Shown here: piece by piece, positions 7,983 through 15,893 of the stretch
How the letters are laid out: every line of letters begins with the position of its first letter
How positions within the stretch are numbered: the stretch's first letter is position 1
Assembly (NCBI GenBank): GCA_029265085.1
Contig: JAJUJY010000035.1
Location: 1-30,910 of the forward strand
DNA: 30,910 nt
Direction of reading: 5' to 3'
From: Chloroflexota bacterium
Lineage (GTDB): Bacteria; Chloroflexota; Anaerolineae; Anaerolineales; Anaerolineaceae
Notes under the pieces: model-generated
Database searches by the model: none
Told to the model about the DNA's origin: nothing
Seen by the model: only the letters and a program-made list of their open reading frames with translations
Made by a program: the position numbers and the translations under genes

Positions 7983-8747
7983 TCAGGATTGGGGGTTGGT
8001 TGGCTGCCAAAAAACAGCACGTTGTTCTAAAAATGAAAGCAGCCGGTAAAGTCCCATGCCAGCCGCAGAAAGGATCAAAATCGCTGCGAATAAATAGGGC
8101 AGGTTCAGGTTGCTGTAAGCCAGCCACATTGTGCGCCCCAGGCCGCCGGATGCTCCCGTCCATTCTGCGACCACTGCGCCAACCAGTGCCAGGGGAGCAC
8201 TGATCTTTAGTGCGGCAAATAAATACGGCAGAGCAAAGGGCAGGCGTAAGAATCTAAATATCTCAATCCGGTTTGCCTGCCACGACCGGAACAGATCCAG
8301 GTAGGCGTTGTCAATTCTCTGCAAACCACTGAGTACATTCACCAACACCGGAAAGAAGGTCATCAAAGCCGTAATGACAATTTTCGGCAGTACGCCAAAG
8401 CCCAACCATAAGGTGAGCAGAGGGGCAATGGCTACCAGCGGGGTGGATTTAATCAGGATTGCCAGGGTCATAACCCCATCTTCAATGCCGGGTAAAAGGG
8501 TCAGGATCACAGCAAGAAGGCTGCCCGCAATTACTCCAATGAGCAAACCAGCCAGTGCTTCACCTAAGGTGAGCAGGGTAGCCTCAGCGTACAAGCGCGG
8601 CTCACTAAAGAGCGTGACCAGAACCCGGCTGGGGGATGGCAGCAAGTAAACCGGGATATCAAAGAGCCTGACGGATATTTCCCAGCCCAGGAAAAATATC
8701 AGGACGATGCTCCAGGCAATCCAATTTGAGTGTTGACGGTTGGTCAT
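7983..8747 (-). CDS. ABC transporter permease (SsuC/ThiX-like)
   Basis: A 254-residue BPD-type importer permease with about six membrane helices. The cytoplasmic coupling (EAA) loop appears as [20 protein letters not shown], followed by the typical [14 protein letters not shown] stretch of the nitrate/sulfonate/thiamine-precursor importer group. Its start overlaps the ATPase stop by four bases (ATGA at 8744-8747), so translation is coupled. It forms the membrane channel together with the ATPase and the NMT1-like receptor. Nothing in the permease itself reveals the substrate. Confidence 0.9.
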   Translation of the reverse strand: MTNRQHSNWIAWSIVLIFFLGWEISVRLFDIPVYLLPSPSRVLVTLFSEPRLYAEATLLTLGEALAGLLIGVIAGSLLAVILTLLPGIEDGVMTLAILIKSTPLVAIAPLLTLWLGFGVLPKIVITALMTFFPVLVNVLSGLQRIDNAYLDLFRSWQANRIEIFRFLRLPFALPYLFAALKISAPLALVGAVVAEWTGASGGLGRTMWLAYSNLNLPYLFAAILILSAAGMGLYRLLSFLEQRAVFWQPTNPQS

Positions 8748-9517
8748 TCTGTCTTCCGTTTTTCAGGAAAGCCCTGGGATAGGCTTAGATCATTTCGCAA
8801 TCGGGCTAAAGCTGCCTGAAAGTCCGGTTCAAATTCATGGCGCGGACGCGGCAAATCAACGCGCAGGTCGGCAACCAGCTGCGCCGGACGCGTGCTCAGT
8901 ACGAGGATACGGTCGGCCAGGCGCAGGGCTTCATGAATATTGTGGGTGATCCACAGGACAGTCGGCTTAAGCGGCTGCCATAAATCCAGCAATTGAGCAG
9001 CCATGTGCTCGCGAGTCAATTCATCAAGCGCGGCAAAGGGCTCGTCCATCAACCACAAGCCGGCATTCAGACTGAGCAGACGGGCGAGTGCAACTCGCTG
9101 CTGCATGCCGCCTGAAAGGGCAAATGGATACGTGTCGGCTGCATCTTGCAGACCTACCCTCAGCAAGGCTTCTTCTGGGGTGAGCCGGTGATTGGTGTTG
9201 CGCGGGAGAAAACGTTGGGCCAGGGCTACGTTCTGACGGGCCGTAAGCCAGGGAAGCAGGGCAGGGCTTTGGGCCATCCAGGCCAATCTGCGCTGCGTGT
9301 TGGCTTCTGATGCAGGTTTGCCGTCCAGATGAATTTCACCTTTTGTTGGCTGGATCAGGTTGGCAATGATGCGCAGTAGTGTGGATTTTCCGCAGCCGCT
9401 TGGCCCAATGACCGCCACAAATTGACCGGAATTGATCTGAAAGGATAGATCTTGAATCGCCGGGCGAGGCGGCCGGGCAGTGAAGGAGTGGGTGAGGTGG
9501 TTGACCTGAACTTGCAT
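8744..9517 (-). CDS. ABC transporter ATP-binding protein (SsuB/ThiZ-like)
   Basis: A 257-residue cytoplasmic ATPase that powers the importer. All nucleotide-binding motifs are intact: Walker [10 protein letters not shown] (residues ~38-46), Q-loop [17 protein letters not shown], signature [15 protein letters not shown], Walker [13 protein letters not shown], and the switch histidine in WITHNIHEA. The length and motif forms fit the nitrate/sulfonate/taurine subfamily. It is first of the three transporter genes and starts 12 bases after the stop of the IclR-FMN regulator. Regulator and transporter are therefore probably one transcript from the operator-promoter at 10675-10727. Confidence 0.94.
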   Translation of the reverse strand: MQVQVNHLTHSFTARPPRPAIQDLSFQINSGQFVAVIGPSGCGKSTLLRIIANLIQPTKGEIHLDGKPASEANTQRRLAWMAQSPALLPWLTARQNVALAQRFLPRNTNHRLTPEEALLRVGLQDAADTYPFALSGGMQQRVALARLLSLNAGLWLMDEPFAALDELTREHMAAQLLDLWQPLKPTVLWITHNIHEALRLADRILVLSTRPAQLVADLRVDLPRPRHEFEPDFQAALARLRNDLSLSQGFPEKRKTE

Positions 9518-9529
9518 TGCTCATCCTGT

Positions 9530-10669
9530 TTATGCGGTTGGAATGGCTGGGCCAGGCAGGCCTTGCCAGCCGCGCAGTGATTCAAGTTCGATCCGAAATG
9601 CACGGGCTACCTGTGCAACGGGTTGGGCAGTTGCGGATTGGCCCAGGTAGCGGTGGGTGAGACGCTGAAGTAATTGGTTTAGCTCGGGACTGCCGGTTGT
9701 GTAGGGCAAGGCGGATGCTTTTCCGCGGGCAACAATGCGGCGAAGCGGTGGCCAGGGCTCATCCACGGTTAAAGATATATTGGGATTTTGAAAGACAAAA
9801 TCTGCCCATTGCGACCCCTGCCAGGCAATAATGGTGAAGGCTTGACCGTCCCATTCTTGCCAGACTGGAATCACGTGCGGTCTTCCGTCCGGGCGGATGC
9901 AGGCCAGCCGGGCTGCCCAGGGGCCTTGTAAAAAACTGGTGATTTCCACTGCGTCCAGGGCACCGGTACCGGGGAGTTCTTTGGGAGATTGTCCGCGATA
10001 GGGGGAATAATATAATGCGCCCATCCGGTATGATAAGCGGGCAGCTAATGCACGCAGTTCCGGCAGCCATAAACCAAGCATCGGGTCAGACTGCCAGCGA
10101 TAAACAGGAACACTTAAGACAATGGCCGCACCGGGTTGGCTGCCTTCCGGACAAACCGGCAGAGCCAATTCGGCCATGTGACGGCCGATTTCCAGTGTGT
10201 AGCCATTTTGTATTGTGGTTTGATCTGGATTTGTGGATAAGATGCGGGCTGCCGCAGTGATTTCAGCCGCATTTTGGCCGGGGTTGTATACCGAACGGAC
10301 AGGGTGTTGTCCTTCGATTTGACCAAGAATCTGGCTGCCCTCTGCTGTTGGCATAACCAGGATCATGGTTTCCGGCCAGTTCTGGCGGCCTACCTCCTGG
10401 TAAAAAGCGGTAAGCAAATCCTGGCGGTGATCTCCCGGCATGGTGCGCCATGCCAACAGCCGAGGCCCGCAGTGATAGCGTCCGCGGCGCTCGGATTGCT
10501 CTACGTAGCCGAGAGTCTTCAATGTGCGCAGCAATATAAATAATGTGCTGCGCGAAACATCCAGATTGAGCAAAATTTCCTGCGGTGTTAACCCGTCGGG
10601 TTCAGCCAGGAGCAGTTCAATCAGGCGTAAGGTGCGTTCTGCGGTTGAAACAAGGGGATCTTCGGGCAT
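9530..10669 (-). CDS. IclR-type regulator fused to a pyridoxamine-phosphate-oxidase-like (FMN split-barrel) domain
   Basis: A 379-residue predicted transcription factor. Residues ~1-65 form an IclR-type winged helix (STAERTLRLIELLL, then LTPQEILLNLDVSRSTLFILLRTLKTLGYV). Residues ~80-230 are a weakly conserved middle that may be a degenerate IclR/GAF-like sensor. Residues ~238-370 look like a pyridoxamine 5'-phosphate oxidase/FMN-binding split barrel: GPWAARLACIRPDGRPHVIPV, then a tryptophan-rich strand pair and ISLTVDEPWPPLRRIVARGKA. Joining a DNA-binding domain to a flavin-binding fold suggests a repressor that reads FMN, a flavin precursor, F420 or a related ligand. The neighbouring NMT1-type transporter is the obvious target. 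No Shine-Dalgarno sequence precedes the ATG, so initiation is atypical. Confidence 0.8.
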   Translation of the reverse strand: MPEDPLVSTAERTLRLIELLLAEPDGLTPQEILLNLDVSRSTLFILLRTLKTLGYVEQSERRGRYHCGPRLLAWRTMPGDHRQDLLTAFYQEVGRQNWPETMILVMPTAEGSQILGQIEGQHPVRSVYNPGQNAAEITAAARILSTNPDQTTIQNGYTLEIGRHMAELALPVCPEGSQPGAAIVLSVPVYRWQSDPMLGLWLPELRALAARLSYRMGALYYSPYRGQSPKELPGTGALDAVEITSFLQGPWAARLACIRPDGRPHVIPVWQEWDGQAFTIIAWQGSQWADFVFQNPNISLTVDEPWPPLRRIVARGKASALPYTTGSPELNQLLQRLTHRYLGQSATAQPVAQVARAFRIELESLRGWQGLPGPAIPTA

Positions 10670-10674
10670 AATAA

Positions 10675-10710
10675 GTCTGATATATTGGACTGGTGTCCAA
10701 TATATCAGAC
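10675..10710. promoter_or_regulatory. Perfect 16-bp inverted repeat, probable operator of the IclR-FMN regulator
   Basis: GTCTGATATATTGGAC (10675-10690) and its exact reverse complement (10695-10710) are separated by four bases. The dyad lies between the -10 region and the start codon of the regulator and has no T-run, so it reads as an operator rather than a terminator. A repressor bound here would block the regulator-transporter operon. Confidence 0.8.
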
Positions 10711-10727
10711 GATGGTTTGTGCGTCAA
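10699..10727 (-). promoter_or_regulatory. Promoter of the IclR-FMN/ABC operon
   Basis: On the minus strand: TTGACG (10722-10727), a 17-bp spacer and TATATT (10699-10704). The -10 lies inside one arm of the inverted repeat. The predicted start near 10692 would give a leader of about 20 nt. Confidence 0.7.
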
Positions 10728-10747
10728 GAGGATGGCGCAGGATGAAT

Positions 10748-11209
10748 TTATTTCACCGGAATATAAATATACATCACCGAATTGGGCGAGCCGGGAATAA
10801 AGTCTTTATCATAAACTTCCATATCAACGAGATCGGCCACTTGCAAACCCGATTTTGGCAGCCAGACCTGGTAGATATATTGGTAGGTTTCTGGTAATGT
10901 GTCCAGCAACCCGCGGTGAGCAAAGACCGCATATTTTCTTTCTGGTACCTGACGCAGCACCATCCCTTCAGGGATGCGGTCGGTGTTGTTCACTTCGACA
11001 CCGGCAACATATTCAAACTCGCCCTCCGGCAGATTGGGGATGGAGGAATCGCACAGCCCGTAAGAGACCATTGGGTCACTGCGCGGGGGCTCGTTGATCC
11101 GCCAAACAAATCGGCTCCACATTTCAGCCACTTCATTATTTTCATTTTTACCAATATATTGCATACCAATCAGGTTGAAAGCCGGTTTCACAACAAATTT
11201 CGGTTCCAT
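10748..11209 (-). other. Possible internal translation start: stand-alone GyrI-like protein within the MerR gene
   Basis: In frame with the MerR fusion, AAAAGGAG (11216-11223) lies six bases before an ATG (11207-11209). From there a complete 153-residue GyrI/effector-binding domain (MEPKFVVKPAFNLIGMQYIG onward) runs to the shared stop. The linker before it (QTQKENL) is simply the translated Shine-Dalgarno region. Either the downstream gene was fused by loss of a stop codon, or both the fusion and the short protein are made. Confidence 0.45.
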
Positions 11210-12100
11210 GAGGTTCTCCTTTTGGGTTTGGCTTGCGAAAGCAAGGCCAGGGAAGTTGAGTTTTTGGACCGGACATTGAACCTCAATCACTTCAATAGGC
11301 TCAATGCTTCCCGGAGGGTCGGTGTGGTACACCTCATGAAAGGGACCGCTGATCTGGTAACCATTATTTTGTGCCCAGGTGAACATGGCCGCATACGTTG
11401 CGGTAAGTTCTTCCGGGTTTGTTCCTGTGTGGATGGTACTTGCGATGGGTTGTCCGGCGGACGTTTCGATTACCTCGATGGCCTGTCCATCCAGTAAATA
11501 TACCTTTTGGGCTGGGCGTGAAGCGATTGGCAGCGTCATCACTATTTTTAAGTTGGACTCTGCGTATTCACTTTCTTCTACAGTAGAGAGCCAGGATCCG
11601 TTCACTTTTAACTGGTTTGCTTCTACACAGCTTTGAATGCATTTCATCAAGGCTTTTCGAATCCGGATCATCTCAGCCCGGCTGGGAGCGATCCGGTGAG
11701 CCTGAAGAGCGGGATAAGCCTCGGTTGTTTTGAGCAAAATATCCATCTTGGAAGGAAAGTCCTCCTGATCCAGGTTGCGCATGTGCAGTTGGATTCGATT
11801 TAGACGTGCCTGCTCTTCTTCCAGGCGTTGTTCTAACTCAAGCTGCTTCATGTGCAGCATCCCGCGCAGCTCGGCTGGAGAAACATTCTCGTTCAAGACG
11901 CGCTCAATTTGATCCAGGCTCAGTCCCAGGTCTTTGAGTGCCAGGATACGGTTCAGCCGGCGAAGCTGTTCCAGCGTATAGTAACGATAGCCGGTAAACC
12001 GGTCGATCCAGGCTGGTTTCAGCAGTCCCAGTTCACCATAATGGTGCAAGGTCTTAATGGTTACGTTAGCAAGTTTTGAGAAGTCGCCAATTTTAATCAT
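10748..12100 (-). CDS. MerR-family regulator with two GyrI-like effector-binding domains
   Basis: A 450-residue one-component regulator. The start at 12100 (MIKIGDFSKLA) is chosen by the MerR domain boundary and an AGGGA upstream. Residues 1-70 are the MerR winged helix (TIKTLHHYGELGLLKPAWIDRFTGYRYY). Residues ~75-120 are a coiled coil rich in Glu and Leu for dimerisation. Residues ~125-285 are a first GyrI/BmrR-like ligand domain and residues ~298-450 a second one. A single effector domain is usual, so the doubling is odd. A perfect Shine-Dalgarno sequence and ATG lie at the junction, suggesting a fusion of two genes or a second product. Such regulators bind hydrophobic or cationic drugs and twist a 19-bp-spacer promoter; this gene has exactly such a promoter, implying autoregulation. 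Confidence 0.85.
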   Translation of the reverse strand: MIKIGDFSKLANVTIKTLHHYGELGLLKPAWIDRFTGYRYYTLEQLRRLNRILALKDLGLSLDQIERVLNENVSPAELRGMLHMKQLELEQRLEEEQARLNRIQLHMRNLDQEDFPSKMDILLKTTEAYPALQAHRIAPSRAEMIRIRKALMKCIQSCVEANQLKVNGSWLSTVEESEYAESNLKIVMTLPIASRPAQKVYLLDGQAIEVIETSAGQPIASTIHTGTNPEELTATYAAMFTWAQNNGYQISGPFHEVYHTDPPGSIEPIEVIEVQCPVQKLNFPGLAFASQTQKENLMEPKFVVKPAFNLIGMQYIGKNENNEVAEMWSRFVWRINEPPRSDPMVSYGLCDSSIPNLPEGEFEYVAGVEVNNTDRIPEGMVLRQVPERKYAVFAHRGLLDTLPETYQYIYQVWLPKSGLQVADLVDMEVYDKDFIPGSPNSVMYIYIPVK

Positions 12101-12145
12101 GCGCTTGTCCCTTTGGTGTACATCCTGAAGGCCTTCAGTGTCAAA

Positions 12146-12176
12146 AGGATACAACCTCCGGTAAGGGAAGAGTCAA
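12146..12176 (-). promoter_or_regulatory. MerR-type promoter with 19-bp spacer
   Basis: TTGACT (12171-12176) and TATCCT (12146-12151) are separated by exactly 19 bp, the overlong spacing recognised by MerR-family activators. The spacer holds a CCT...AGG imperfect dyad (CTTCCCTTACCGGAGG) like BmrR/TipA operators. It drives the MerR gene itself. Confidence 0.75.
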
Positions 12177-12190
12177 GGGGAAAAAATAAG

Positions 12191-12229
12191 AAAAGCGGCT
12201 TGTTTTTCATTCATTCTAAAGCCGCTTTT
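12191..12229 (-). terminator. Intrinsic terminator of the aminotransferase gene
   Basis: AAGCGGCTT (12193-12201) pairs with AAGCCGCTT (12219-12227) around a 17-nt loop, flanked by A and T runs on both sides. It lies just after the stop of the leftward aminotransferase gene and could also work on the other strand. Confidence 0.75.
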
Positions 12230-12248
12230 TGTTAATTTTTGAGCCGTG

Positions 12249-13316
12249 TTACGTTTTGATCAAAGTTTCCAGGGCAGTAATTAAATCTTCAACATCTTCT
12301 AGTTGAGTTTCGCCCATTGTGGCGATGCGGAAAGTTTTGTCTTTGAGCGAACCATACCCGTTGGCGATGCGCATACCGCGTTTTAACAGCATCTTATTCA
12401 CTTCACTGATATTCCATCCCAGGGTGTTTTTGAGGGTGACCACGGTTTTGGATAAATACGGTTCATTTGCGAGGGTTGGCATTCCCCGGCTGGCAGCCCA
12501 GCTTTGAATCCGCTGCGAAAGGGAAATATGCCGATCAAAGCGGTTTTGCAGCCCTTCAATTTGAATCCGGTTCAATTGCACATCCAGGGCATAGATTAAT
12601 GACATTGCAGGCGTCATAGGGGTTGAATCTTTGAGGCGGTGTTTTTCCATCCTGAGCAAGTCAAAATACCAGCCGCGGTTGCTGACTAGTTCGGCCTTTT
12701 TCATGGCACGTTCTGACGCAGCCGCAAATGCCAGTCCGGGCGGCAGCGCCATACATTTTTGGGAGGAGGTGAGTAAAAAGTCGATGCCCCAGGCATCCAT
12801 TTCGATCTTAACACCCCCCAGTGAGGATACTGCATCTACGAAGATCAGTGTTTCCGGGCTAATCTCTTGCACGACTGCTGCCAGGCTGGCAAGCGGGTTT
12901 TCAACGCCGGTTGAGGTCTCGTTATGGACTATGGTCACGGCTTCATACGATTTTTCCCGCAGGGCTTCTGCAAGCAAATCGGGTGTAATCGCAGAGCCGT
13001 ATTCCACTTCCAGTCGTCCGGCCTGTTTGCCGTTTGCCAGGGCGACTTCATACCAGCGTTGGGCAAAAGCACCATTGACGCAGCATAACACGTCCTGTTG
13101 AACAAAGTTGCGAATGGCCGCTTCTTGCATTCCCGAACCGGAGCAAGTTGCTTGAAATACCCGGTTTTGAGTAAAAAAGATGGGTTTTAATTTTTCTTCG
13201 GTTTGATGAAATAATTCTTCAAATTCTTTGCTGCGGTGCGGCAAGATGGGGCGGGCTTGCGCTGCCAGAACTTCTGGTGCCACATCAACTGGCCCTGGAA
13301 CAAACATTCGCGCCAT
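12249..13316 (-). CDS. Class V aminotransferase (serine/alanine-glyoxylate aminotransferase-like)
   Basis: A 355-residue PLP enzyme of fold type I. The N-terminal MFVPGPVDVAPEVL, the glycine-rich ATCSGSGMQEAA, Asp161 in FVDAVSSLGG (binds the PLP pyridine) and Lys187 in SSQKCMALPPG (Schiff base) are the hallmarks of the alanine-glyoxylate/serine-pyruvate/PucG group. Such enzymes move an amino group from serine or alanine to glyoxylate or hydroxypyruvate, or act in serine synthesis. The true substrate pair cannot be fixed from sequence. AGGAA sits eight bases before the chosen ATG. It is transcribed alone, with a terminator downstream and a striking nested RNA structure just upstream. Confidence 0.88.
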   Translation of the reverse strand: MARMFVPGPVDVAPEVLAAQARPILPHRSKEFEELFHQTEEKLKPIFFTQNRVFQATCSGSGMQEAAIRNFVQQDVLCCVNGAFAQRWYEVALANGKQAGRLEVEYGSAITPDLLAEALREKSYEAVTIVHNETSTGVENPLASLAAVVQEISPETLIFVDAVSSLGGVKIEMDAWGIDFLLTSSQKCMALPPGLAFAAASERAMKKAELVSNRGWYFDLLRMEKHRLKDSTPMTPAMSLIYALDVQLNRIQIEGLQNRFDRHISLSQRIQSWAASRGMPTLANEPYLSKTVVTLKNTLGWNISEVNKMLLKRGMRIANGYGSLKDKTFRIATMGETQLEDVEDLITALETLIKT

Positions 13317-13362
13317 GATCTTTTCCTTGTTGAGTATCTATCAGTGGAAAGGGGAAAGAAAA

Positions 13363-13479
13363 AGGCTGTCCTTATGAAAAAACACGCTATCGGACGGTTT
13401 CAATTCTGGGTGATACGGTTTGATCAGCCTTATTCCAGAAGAGAAATGCCTTGAGCGTGTATTTTGGTAAAGACAGCCT
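13363..13479 (-). ncRNA. Nested hairpin RNA upstream of the aminotransferase (candidate regulatory RNA or terminator)
   Basis: Four sets of arms nest around one centre: AGGCTGTC/GACAGCCT (13363-13370 with 13472-13479), ACACGCT/AGCGTGT (13382-13388 with 13454-13460), TTCTGG/CCAGAA (13404-13409 with 13435-13440) and TGAT/ATCA (13411-13414 with 13423-13426). Read leftward, the outer stem ends in TTTTTCTTT, terminator-like. It lies between the small membrane protein gene and the aminotransferase ATG, so it could end the first transcript, control the second, or be an independent RNA. I do not recognise a known family. Confidence 0.5.
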
Positions 13480-13493
13480 GATGAAGTGTGATA

Positions 13494-13685
13494 TTAGCGC
13501 AGGAAGAATGACAAGACAACCAGAATGATGATGAAACTGGATGCCAAAATGCCAATCCGCTTGAGATCTTTGATTACGTAGCCGTAATCCGGATTGAATT
13601 CTGATGAAGTGCTGCGTGAAGTGGTGGCGGTTTTTACCGGCGCCGGGGTGATGGAAGAAGTCTGACGATGCTGTTTCTTGCTCAT
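13494..13685 (-). CDS. Small single-pass membrane protein, unknown function
   Basis: A 63-residue protein with a Ser/Thr/Pro-rich, basic N-terminal half and one C-terminal membrane helix (RIGILASSFIIILVVLSFFLR, split here only by the description). The NPDYGYVIKDLKRIGILA segment before the helix looks conserved in style with short proteins I associate with Anaerolineae, but that is impression rather than a search. AAGGAG sits seven bases before the ATG. It follows the sortase gene by 29 bases and is probably co-transcribed with it. The topology would leave the N-terminus in the cytoplasm. It has no LPxTG-like motif, so it is not a sortase substrate. Confidence 0.75.
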   Translation of the reverse strand: MSKKQHRQTSSITPAPVKTATTSRSTSSEFNPDYGYVIKDLKRIGILASSFIIILVVLSFFLR

Positions 13686-13714
13686 TACTTACTCCTTAAG
13701 GATGAATTGTATTG

Positions 13715-14614
13715 CTAATCTTGCAAATTTGCCGTGACAACGATCCGCTGGTCATCGATCAAATAGGGATAACAGGAGATCAGGGTCACAACCGGTTCTT
13801 GCGTAGGTGCCATAACTTCAACCCGGGTTGGTTCGACAATTTGTGTCTGTTGTACGACGTAGGTGTAAGCGCGCTGGTTGGTATAAAGGATGATTTCGTC
13901 ACCCTCGTTGAGTTTATCCAGATCGCGAAACAATTCGCCGAAAACATCATTGTGAGCAGAAAGGACAAGATTGCCTTGCTGTCCCGGATTGGGAGATCCG
14001 ATATGTTGGCCAACGCCTTTTTTAAGCTGTTCCCAACCATCCCCTTGGACAATCGGCGCATCCACACCAATCGCTGGGATCTGGATGCGAACAGCCTGTT
14101 CGGGGCTGGGGGTCGGGATGGGCAAGTTTGCCAGGCTTTGTACCAGCGGGCGCAGGTGTTCCGGAATTTCGGCTTCATTGAACTGCACTCCACCGGGAGC
14201 ATTGGGTGGTGTATGCCCAGAGGGTAGAACGACCGCGGTGATTAACGGGGTGGGCGTCAGGGTCGGCTGGTCAAGGACGGTGGCAACCTCTTGATTCAGG
14301 TTGCGCAGCAGCGAGAACCCATTTAGCAAGACAAACGCCAGGCCGATAACGGCAATCACTTCCACCAAAAGTAAAGCTCGGTCAAGCCAGACGCGCCGTG
14401 GATTTCGGCGCACCGGAACGTTCTGGTCGTCAATCACTTCCTCAGTCGGCATGGTCTCAAACGGGTTTGCGGAAGGCTGCGGTTCTACCACTACAACACG
14501 ACCGGTACGGCGATATTTTTCCAACCGGTTTTGACGTTCCGCGCGGCGTTTTTCGATGAGCAAATGCCGCAGTTCTTCTACCGTAAGGTCTTCGACTGAC
14601 CGTTGACGAGGCAA
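13715..14614 (-). CDS. Sortase (class D/E-like) with long cytoplasmic N-terminus
   Basis: A 299-residue membrane-bound transpeptidase. The start is set to a TTG at 14614 with AAAGGAC upstream, giving MPRQRSVEDLTVEELRHLL; the longer ATG frame to 14668 adds an unlikely tail. Residues 1-75 are charged and cytoplasmic, 78-102 form a membrane helix, and 110-170 are a Pro/Thr linker. The sortase barrel carries the full active site: His221 (LSAHND), Cys281 (TLISCYP, a variant of TLxTC) and Arg290. Sortases cleave LPxTG-like signals and attach proteins to other proteins or the wall; no substrate is visible in the window. In cell-wall-poor Chloroflexota the acceptor is unclear. The small membrane protein gene follows. 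Confidence 0.9.
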   Translation of the reverse strand: MPRQRSVEDLTVEELRHLLIEKRRAERQNRLEKYRRTGRVVVVEPQPSANPFETMPTEEVIDDQNVPVRRNPRRVWLDRALLLVEVIAVIGLAFVLLNGFSLLRNLNQEVATVLDQPTLTPTPLITAVVLPSGHTPPNAPGGVQFNEAEIPEHLRPLVQSLANLPIPTPSPEQAVRIQIPAIGVDAPIVQGDGWEQLKKGVGQHIGSPNPGQQGNLVLSAHNDVFGELFRDLDKLNEGDEIILYTNQRAYTYVVQQTQIVEPTRVEVMAPTQEPVVTLISCYPYLIDDQRIVVTANLQD

Positions 14615-14834
14615 GAAACAGTCCTTTCCTGGTCTTTGTGGCCTGACCAATACCGGATTATACCCCAAATTGTGCTTCCTGGATAAGGAACAGTTGGCCC
14701 GGAATCAGCCTTTTGGGTAGTTTACCTCACCTTGTACGATTGACAAAAAAAAGATCCTTTCCGGCGCTGTTTAACTGAATTGATTGTGGTAAGATTGGGT
14801 AAAAATTGGCGGAATTGTTTGGGAGGGTGACACC

Positions 14835-15755
14835 ATGCGTCGATGGCTACCGATCTTGTTAATGGTGCTGGTGACGGTGCTGACTGCGCCGGTAAATGCG
14901 CAAAATCCGGTTGTTTTCGAACAAATGCGTATTGATATCTGGCCGGAATATGACCGCCCAGAAGTTTTGGTGATTTACCGGATTAAACTGGCAGCAGAGG
15001 TAGAATTGCCTGCCCAGGTCAGTATGCGTATTCCGCGTGATGCCGGTGCTCCCTACAATGTCGCGATGGAAGATATGGACGGGTTGTTATACAACCTGGC
15101 CTACTCCACAGAGGTGGAGGGCGATTGGCTGCGCGTGACGTTTACAGCTCCGTCTGCTGATGTACAGTTAGAGTATTATGACCCTGCCCTGACCAGAAAC
15201 GGTGTCAAACGCGTTTTTGAATATTCCTGGGCTGGAGATGTTCAGGTTAACGATCTCACGATTTCTATTCAGCAGCCTGTGAATGCATCCAATATGCAGA
15301 TTTTCCCTAATATGGGCAGCGGACAACCCGCGGATGATGGTTTAACCTATTTCAACAACCAGGTTGGGCAGGTAGAACCGGGCACAACCTTCTTGTTGCG
15401 GATAAATTACGATAAAGCAGATGATGAATTAAGTGCCGGTCCTCGGCCGGTTCAGGCAACAGAACCATTGGACTCGACCACTACTGGACGGACAGATTTT
15501 CAGGGATATTTGCCCTGGATTATTGGTGGGGTAGGTTTGCTGCTGATTGCAGGCGGGGCAATCTGGTTTGTGGTCAATCAGGACCGCAATCATTCGACGT
15601 TTACCGGTCGTGCACGTCACAAAACATCAAAACCGCGCCCGGTGGTGATGGAACAACCGGAGGGCGGTGATATTTATTGTCATCAATGTGGTAAACGTGC
15701 CGGACCGGGCGACCGTTTTTGCCGTAAATGCGGTGCGCGGCTGCGGATTGAATAG
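14835..15755 (+). CDS. Membrane protein with extracytoplasmic beta domain and C-terminal zinc ribbon
   Basis: A 306-residue protein of unknown function. A signal peptide covers residues 1-23 (cleavage after VNA). A beta-rich extracytoplasmic domain follows to ~residue 205, then a membrane helix at ~229-250 (LPWIIGGVGLLLIAGGAIWFVV). A basic cytoplasmic tail ends in a zinc ribbon with CHQC and CRKC pairs (residues ~282-300). The layout of an outside sensor-like domain joined to an inside zinc ribbon is common in uncharacterised Chloroflexota proteins. GGGAGGG lies seven bases before the ATG. It is divergent from the sortase and may be read with lepB, which begins 138 bases downstream. Confidence 0.75.
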   Translation: MRRWLPILLMVLVTVLTAPVNAQNPVVFEQMRIDIWPEYDRPEVLVIYRIKLAAEVELPAQVSMRIPRDAGAPYNVAMEDMDGLLYNLAYSTEVEGDWLRVTFTAPSADVQLEYYDPALTRNGVKRVFEYSWAGDVQVNDLTISIQQPVNASNMQIFPNMGSGQPADDGLTYFNNQVGQVEPGTTFLLRINYDKADDELSAGPRPVQATEPLDSTTTGRTDFQGYLPWIIGGVGLLLIAGGAIWFVVNQDRNHSTFTGRARHKTSKPRPVVMEQPEGGDIYCHQCGKRAGPGDRFCRKCGARLRIE

Positions 15756-15893
15756 GCCGTTTGCAGCAGCCGCGTTTGGTTTGGTCAACTTGATAATATT
15801 GTAAGAAAGCGGAACAGGCGCGGGTTTTCCCTTGTCCGTCACTTAAAGCCGTCATATAATGAAGGCACTTCCGGCGTAGTATTTGGAGGAATT

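Noticed and set aside
10675..10710. Inverted repeat as terminator of the MerR gene
   Set aside because: The arms are AT-rich with no T-run afterwards, and they overlap a good promoter, so an operator is the better reading.
10916..11497. Rightward ORF of 193 codons antisense to the MerR regulator
   Set aside because: The MerR frame has clear domains and a promoter; the antisense frame has no ribosome binding site or family pattern.
12631..13101. Rightward ORF of 156 codons antisense to the aminotransferase
   Set aside because: The PLP enzyme frame is complete and conserved in pattern; the antisense translation is Ser/Ala-rich and featureless.
13712..14227. Rightward ORF of 171 codons antisense to the sortase
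   Set aside because: The sortase active-site His, Cys and Arg are all on the other strand; this is a shadow.
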